A stretch of DNA of 10,258 nucleotides. Origin: Gemmatimonadales bacterium (lineage in GTDB: Bacteria > Gemmatimonadota > Gemmatimonadetes > Gemmatimonadales > GWC2-71-9). Within the stretch, counting starts at the first letter, position 1; each line of letters begins with the position of its first letter. Location: positions 1 through 10,258 of the forward strand of contig JACCSE010000570.1 of NCBI GenBank assembly GCA_013813145.1, given 5' to 3'. The notes under the pieces are model-generated. The model was not told where the DNA came from. It made no database searches and saw only the letters and a list, made by a program, of their open reading frames with translations. This document shows positions 6,598 to 10,258 of this stretch, piece by piece. A program made the translations under genes and the position numbers.

Positions 6598-7208
6598 GAG
6601 ACCCCCCGGACCGCGGGTTCGGACCGGTGTCGCTCGAACGCGGCGATTCCGGCCTCCAGCTCGAGCGTCCTTCCGATCTCGTCCAGCCCGCGCAGCAACA
6701 TCTCCCGACGATAGGAGTCCATCTGGAACCTCGCCGCAAACCCAGCGGTATCGCTCACCGTCCGCTCAATCAAGTCCACATTCAACTCGTATCCGCCCAC
6801 GCTCGCTTCGGCTCGCCGGATCAGCTCGGCCACCTCGCCCTCTTGCAGCACCACAGGAAGTAAGCCATTTTGACAGCAGTTACCGTAGAAGATATCGGCG
6901 AACGACGGGGCGATCAGAGCACGAAAGCCATAGTCGTGGAGCGCCCAAGGCGCGTGCTCGCGAGACGATCCGCACCCGAAATTGGGACCGGTGACGAGGA
7001 CCGACGCGCCCGCGGCGTCAGGATGATTCAGTTCGAATTCAGGGTTGGGCAAGCCGTCCGGCCGGTAGCGCCAGTCGAAGAAGAGCGACGGACCGAACCC
7101 GGTGCGCTCGATCCGCTTCAGGAACTGCTTCGGAATGATCTGATCGGTGTCCACATCGGCGCGGGGGAGTGCCACGACCCGTCCGGAGTGGGTTTTAAAG
7201 GCTTGCAT
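6594..7208 (-). CDS. leuD: 3-Isopropylmalate dehydratase, small subunit
   Basis: LeuD is the swivel-domain subunit of isopropylmalate isomerase, which with LeuC converts 2-isopropylmalate to 3-isopropylmalate. The 204-residue length is typical (E. coli 201). The N-terminus (ALPRADVDTDQIIPKQFLK), GPNFGCGSSREHAPWAL and NGLLPVVL are family signatures. AAGGA (7212-7216) lies only 3 nt from the ATG, a short but usable spacing. The gene overlaps leuB by four bases downstream. Upstream it is separated from leuC by an AT-rich 156-bp gap, which is unusual because these two subunits are often tightly coupled. leuDB may therefore have an extra promoter or leader control. Confidence 0.95.
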   Translation of the reverse strand: MQAFKTHSGRVVALPRADVDTDQIIPKQFLKRIERTGFGPSLFFDWRYRPDGLPNPEFELNHPDAAGASVLVTGPNFGCGSSREHAPWALHDYGFRALIAPSFADIFYGNCCQNGLLPVVLQEGEVAELIRRAEASVGGYELNVDLIERTVSDTAGFAARFQMDSYRREMLLRGLDEIGRTLELEAGIAAFERHRSEPAVRGVS

Positions 7209-7364
7209 ATGTCCTTGAGTTATTATTCAGTCCGGCGGTGCAGCTTAGGTGACAAGTAACTTGATGTAGAATTGATAACGATAACAATGATCCTGTTTTA
7301 ACATACGATGCTCACCTAGTTTAGCCATGAGAATACCCGGTCACCATCGCTGCATACCCCCCTC
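7209..7364 (-). promoter_or_regulatory. AT-rich leuC-leuD gap, possible internal leader or promoter
   Basis: This 156-bp gap is markedly AT-rich (strongest at about 7253-7328) against its GC-rich surroundings. It holds a 7-bp inverted repeat, TAGGTGA (7246-7252) and TCACCTA (7312-7318). It also holds CAAGTAACTTG (7253-7263, an inverted repeat with one central base) and the near-palindrome ATTGATAACGATAACAAT (7271-7288). On the minus strand, TTAAAA (7301-7296) and TATCAA (7277-7272), 18 bp apart, are a weak promoter candidate for leuDB. The palindromes could be an operator. All functional reading is inference. Confidence 0.35.
7245..7328 (-). CDS. Candidate 27-codon ORF in the leuC-leuD gap
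   Basis: An ATG at 7328-7326 opens 27 codons ending TAA (7247-7245), covering almost all of the AT-rich core. The peptide begins MAKLGEHRMLKQ and ends FYIKLLVT. Its four leucines use CTA, TTA, TTA and CTT, and Ile, Leu, Leu and Val cluster just before the stop, which is suggestive of a BCAA leader peptide. The 7-bp inverted repeat would pair codons 4-6 with the last codons and stop. Against this, the ribosome binding site is weak, leucines are few compared with classic leu leaders, no clear terminator/antiterminator follows, and an AT-rich stretch gives such frames by chance. I do not recognise the peptide. Confidence 0.2.
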   Translation of the reverse strand: MAKLGEHRMLKQDHCYRYQFYIKLLVT

Positions 7365-8795
7365 TCAGCTCCGTATATACCCACGAACATCCACCAGACA
7401 CCCCTCCACCGCTGCCGCGGCGGCCATCGCCGGGCTCATCAGGTGCGTGCGGCCGCCTTTCCCCTGCCTTCCCTCGAAATTTCGGTTGGAGGTCGAGGCA
7501 CAACGCTCGCCGGGCAAGAGGATGTCCTCGTTCATGCCAAGGCACATTGAACACCCTGGGTTGCGCCACTCGAAGCCGGCCTCGGTGAAGTCCCGGTCGA
7601 GCCCTTCCCGCTCGGCCTCCGTCTTGACCCGTTGCGAGCCCGGCACGACCATCGCGCGCACCCCGGGAGCCACGTTTCGTCCCCGTGCCATAGTGGCAGC
7701 GTCGCGCAGATCCTCGATCCGTCCGTTGGTGCAGGAGCCCAGGAACACCCGGTCTACCCGCAGCCCTTCGAGCGGGGTGCCGGGCCGCAGATCCATGTAT
7801 TCGAGAGCCCGCCGGTATGACAGGCGATCGGCCTCCGAAGCGGCATCAGCGGGATCGGGGACCCGCTCGGTGATATCCGCGGCCATTGCGGGATTGGTAC
7901 CCCAGGTCACTTGGGGGGCGAGCGCAGCCGCGTCGATTCGAATGCTCCGCTCGTGGTCCGCCCCCGGATCGCTCCTGAGGCTGCTCCAACGCGACACGGC
8001 GCGTTCCCATGCCTCACCTCGGGGAGTCCGGGGCCGGCTTTGGAGGTAGGCAAAAGTGGTGGCGTCAGGCGCCACCATCCCGGCCCTGGCGCCGGCCTCG
8101 ATGGACATGTTGCAGATCGTCATCCGGCCTTCCATCGAGAGCCCTTCGATTGCCTCTCCGGTGTACTCCAGGACATACCCGGTCGCCCCGGCAATCCCGA
8201 TCCGGCGGATGAGGGCCAGGATCAGGTCCTTGGCCGCGATCCCGGCAGCGGGCACCCCCGAGAAGCGGACCTCCATCGTCCGCGGGCGATTCTGCACGAT
8301 GCACTGGGTGGCGAGCACGTGCTCGACTTCGCTGGTCCCGATCCCGAACGCCAGGGCACCGAATGCCCCGTGGGTGGAGGTATGGGAGTCGCCGCAGACG
8401 ATGACCATCCCCGGCTGGGTGAGGCCCAGCTCGGGCCCGATGACGTGAACGATCCCCTGGTCCGGAGCGTCGAGATCGAACAGCTCGATCCCGGTCTCCC
8501 GGGCGTTTCGCACCAGGGTCGCCACCTGTCGGGCGGCGGTCTCGTCGGCGATGGGAAGCCTCCGGTCGCCGGTAGGCACGTTGTGGTCTACGGTGGCCAC
8601 CGTGAGCTCGGGTCGTCTGACCTTCCGCCCGGCGAGCCGGAGCCCCTCGAAGGCCTGGGGCGAGGTGACCTCGTGAACCAGGTGAAGGTCCACGTAGAGC
8701 AAGGCCGGCCCAGGGTCGTCCCGGGTACCCGCACCGCGGGTGGTCACGACGTGGGATTGCCAGACTTTCTCGAAGAGGGTCCGGGGAACCATCAT
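7365..8795 (-). CDS. leuC: 3-Isopropylmalate dehydratase, large subunit
   Basis: LeuC is the [4Fe-4S] catalytic subunit of isopropylmalate isomerase (aconitase family), partner of LeuD. The 476-residue product (E. coli 466) opens PRTLFEKVWQSHVV and carries DHNVPT, CGDSHTSTHGAFGALAFGIGTSEVEHVLATQ split across the usual active-site region, and cluster cysteines Cys355 (GSCTNGR), Cys415 and Cys418 (GCSMCLGMN). The start is ATG at 8795-8793, followed by a second ATG; a longer frame reaching 9002 would lie inside ilvC and is rejected. The start shares one base with the ilvC stop (TGATG). The sequence before it is C-rich with no Shine-Dalgarno, so translation probably depends on ribosomes ending ilvC. 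There is no leuA next to it. Confidence 0.96.
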   Translation of the reverse strand: MMVPRTLFEKVWQSHVVTTRGAGTRDDPGPALLYVDLHLVHEVTSPQAFEGLRLAGRKVRRPELTVATVDHNVPTGDRRLPIADETAARQVATLVRNARETGIELFDLDAPDQGIVHVIGPELGLTQPGMVIVCGDSHTSTHGAFGALAFGIGTSEVEHVLATQCIVQNRPRTMEVRFSGVPAAGIAAKDLILALIRRIGIAGATGYVLEYTGEAIEGLSMEGRMTICNMSIEAGARAGMVAPDATTFAYLQSRPRTPRGEAWERAVSRWSSLRSDPGADHERSIRIDAAALAPQVTWGTNPAMAADITERVPDPADAASEADRLSYRRALEYMDLRPGTPLEGLRVDRVFLGSCTNGRIEDLRDAATMARGRNVAPGVRAMVVPGSQRVKTEAEREGLDRDFTEAGFEWRNPGCSMCLGMNEDILLPGERCASTSNRNFEGRQGKGGRTHLMSPAMAAAAAVEGCLVDVRGYIRS

Positions 8796-9883
8796 CAGCG
8801 GGGCAGGGGGGCCGCGGGGCGGCGGGGCAGGCGCTCCGAGGCTTCCCGGGCGTCGGAGCTCCCGGGGGGTTGCTGTTGCTGCCCCTCTGTCCACGGCATC
8901 ATGGCGCGCAACACCTTCCCCACCCGCTCGATCTCGTGGTCGCGGTCCTCCTGCCGGAGGCGCTCGAAGTTGACCCGGCCGGCGCGATTCTCGGCCAGCC
9001 ACTCCTTGGCAAAGGAGCCGTCGCGCACTTCGGCCAGGATCCGGCGCATCTCGGCCCGGGTCTCGTCGGTGATCAGCCGGGGGCCGCGAGTGTAGTCGCC
9101 GTACTCGGCGGTGTCGCTGATGGAGTAGCGCATGAACTGCATGCCGCCGCGGTACATCAGGTCAACGATCAGCTTGAGCTCGTGGAGACACTCGAAGTAG
9201 GCCATCTCGGGACGGTAGCCTGCCTCGGTGAGCGTCTCGAAGCCCGCCTTGACCAGTGCGGTGACGCCGCCGCAGAGTACCGCCTGCTCCCCGAACAGGT
9301 CGGTCTCGGTCTCCTCGCGGAACGAAGTCTCGATCACGCCGGCCCGGGTGCACCCGATCCCCGCGGCGTAGGCGAGCGCGTTGGCCAGCGCCTCGCCGCT
9401 GGCGTCCTGATGCAGCGCGACCAGCCCCGGCACGCCGCGGCCGGCCTCGAACTCGCTCCGGACCAGGTGGCCCGGCGACTTGGGTGCCACCAGCGACACA
9501 TCCACGCCCGGGGGCGGCGCGATCTCGCCGTAATGGATGTTGAACCCATGGGCGAACATCAGCGTCTTGCCCCGCCTGAGCGCCGGGGCGACGCCGCTCT
9601 CATAGATGGGGCGCATGTCCTGGTCGGGGACCAGGAGCATGATGGTGTCGGCCGTCTCCGCCGCCTCGGCGACACCGAGGACGTCGAGCCCCGCCGCGCG
9701 GGCCCGCTCCCACGAGCCGCCACCCTGCCGGAGGCCGACCAGGACGCGCGCGCCGCTGTCCCGGAGGTTCAGGGCGTGGGCGTGTCCCTGGCTGCCGTAG
9801 CCGATGATGGCGAAGGTACGGCCGCCGAGCCGCCCGCGGTCGGTGTCGGCGTCGTAGTACACCCGGACGGTAGCGTTGCTCAT
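8795..9883 (-). CDS. ilvC: Ketol-acid reductoisomerase, class I
   Basis: The enzyme isomerises and reduces 2-acetolactate or 2-aceto-2-hydroxybutyrate to dihydroxy acids, the second common ilv step. The 362-residue product starts MSNATVRVYYDADTD and has the Rossmann motif GYGSQGHAHALNLRDSG (from Gly28). The cofactor loop LRQGGGSW, with Arg52 and Ser57, suggests NADPH. His112 lies in FAHGFNIHYG. Mg ligands Asp195, Glu199, Glu231 and Glu235, and Ser256, have family spacing. The chain normally ends near MMPW (residue 331); here a 31-residue tail rich in Gln, Pro, Arg and Ala follows, looking disordered. AGGA seven bases before the ATG supports the start; an upstream start at 9985 would lie in ilvN. 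The stop overlaps the leuC start. Confidence 0.96.
   Translation of the reverse strand: MSNATVRVYYDADTDRGRLGGRTFAIIGYGSQGHAHALNLRDSGARVLVGLRQGGGSWERARAAGLDVLGVAEAAETADTIMLLVPDQDMRPIYESGVAPALRRGKTLMFAHGFNIHYGEIAPPPGVDVSLVAPKSPGHLVRSEFEAGRGVPGLVALHQDASGEALANALAYAAGIGCTRAGVIETSFREETETDLFGEQAVLCGGVTALVKAGFETLTEAGYRPEMAYFECLHELKLIVDLMYRGGMQFMRYSISDTAEYGDYTRGPRLITDETRAEMRRILAEVRDGSFAKEWLAENRAGRVNFERLRQEDRDHEIERVGKVLRAMMPWTEGQQQQPPGSSDAREASERLPRRPAAPLPR
8833..8859 (-). other. Hairpin at the ilvC 3' end, before leuC
   Basis: GCTCCGA (8833-8839) and TCGGAGC (8853-8859) form a perfect 7-bp stem with a 13-nt loop, within the ilvC tail codons and about 40 nt before the leuC start. Nearby, GCGGGGCAGG occurs twice (8798-8807, 8822-8831). 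It could tune ilvC-leuC coupling or mRNA stability; coding GC bias alone may also produce it. Confidence 0.3.
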
Positions 9884-9894
9884 CTGGGAGTCCT

Positions 9895-9914
9895 GGGTCG
9901 AGGGTCGAGGGTCA
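9895..9914. repeat. GGGTCGA 7-bp tandem repeat in the ilvN-ilvC spacer
   Basis: GGGTCGA occurs at 9895-9901 and 9902-9908 and continues as GGGTCA at 9909-9914, which includes the ilvN stop codon. It occupies most of the 28-bp spacer (9884-9911). It is a short slippage-type repeat with no evident function. Confidence 0.7.
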
Positions 9915-10258
9915 GGAGGTCGAAGGCGCGAGCGCGACGGTGCCGGTGCGGGCGACCTCGAGGACCTCGAAGCGCTCCAGCGCACGGAGGCCGCTCAGCA
10001 CGAACGCCTCGGAGCCGGTCAGCTCGACGATCGGCGCCTCGGGCGAGTCGTCCACGATGGAAGCATGGTAGAGGTGGACGACGTCCAGCAACTCGCCGTA
10101 CCGTTCGGCGGGGGCCCGGACCTTCACCAGCGCCAGCTCGCGGGCCACGCCATCGCCGGCCGGAAAGGCGATCGCCTCCCGCACGCCGATCATCTTCTGC
10201 AGGTGCTTCACGGCCCGGTCGGCCGTGGCCTCGTCGGAATGGATCATGACGGTCAGTC
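9912..10258 (-). CDS. ilvN: Acetohydroxyacid synthase regulatory subunit (5' end cut off)
   Basis: IlvN is the small ACT-domain subunit that activates the catalytic subunit IlvB and gives it feedback inhibition by valine. The visible part starts LTVMIHSDEATADRAV, the end of the N-terminal ACT domain, and continues with QKMIGVREAI and the C-terminal domain SIVDDSPEAPIVELTG to FEVLEVARTGTVAL. The frame stays open to the window edge, so the true start, and about 45 residues as judged from family length, lie beyond 10258. The ATG at 10247 is internal. ilvC follows after 28 bp. IlvB is expected just upstream, outside the window. Confidence 0.93.
   Translation of the reverse strand, partial: LTVMIHSDEATADRAVKHLQKMIGVREAIAFPAGDGVARELALVKVRAPAERYGELLDVVHLYHASIVDDSPEAPIVELTGSEAFVLSGLRALERFEVLEVARTGTVALAPSTS

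Noticed and set aside
7209..7364. Insertion sequence remnant or attC-like site
   Set aside because: There is no transposase fragment, target duplication or GTTRRRY/RYYYAAC core pair; only short inverted repeats are present, so this is kept as an unexplained AT-rich gap.
7911..10249. Two long plus-strand frames (7911-9095 and 8870-10249)
   Set aside because: Both lie opposite leuC, ilvC and ilvN, which have full family motifs. The plus-strand translations are low-complexity and match no family.

Overview
The window is GC-rich, densely coded DNA holding nitrogen-assimilation and branched-chain amino acid (BCAA) biosynthesis genes. The host is probably a free-living, prototrophic bacterium. A lineage such as Gemmatimonadota is only a guess. 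It rests on GC-biased codons, a PII protein that resembles the Thermus type as I remember it, and spacers carrying a 'GGATGACG' repeat often seen in such genomes. No 16S rRNA or lineage marker is present.

Region 1 (1-3410, plus strand) is a nitrogen operon. A near-consensus sigma70 promoter (18-46) and a roughly 180-nt structured leader precede glnA (glutamine synthetase I-beta). It is followed by amtB (ammonium channel) and a PII signal protein gene (glnB/glnK). The three genes are close together and run in the same direction. Ammonium enters through AmtB, GlnA fixes it into glutamine, and PII senses nitrogen and energy state and gates AmtB. The PII lacks the uridylylation tyrosine (Val51) and has Glu at position 39.

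Region 2 (3411-5310) is a 220-bp spacer with two overlapping, mutually exclusive hairpins, followed by ilvD (dihydroxy-acid dehydratase) on the plus strand. Region 3 (5311-5451) is a convergent spacer with hairpins and a 17-bp tandem repeat that runs into the 3' end of leuB.

Region 4 (5452-10258, minus strand) is a BCAA operon read right to left: ilvN (cut by the window edge), ilvC, leuC, an unusual 156-bp AT-rich gap, leuD and leuB. The ilvC/leuC and leuD/leuB junctions overlap (TGATG and ATGA), which implies translational coupling. With ilvD, these genes supply the regulatory subunit of acetohydroxyacid synthase, the next two common ilv steps, and leucine steps 2 and 3. IlvB (the catalytic subunit), leuA and ilvE are not in the window.

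No mobile element, CRISPR array, tRNA or rRNA is visible. I do not see a clearly new biological system. The points most worth checking are the PII T-loop, the glnA leader, and the AT-rich leuC-leuD gap with its 27-codon ORF.
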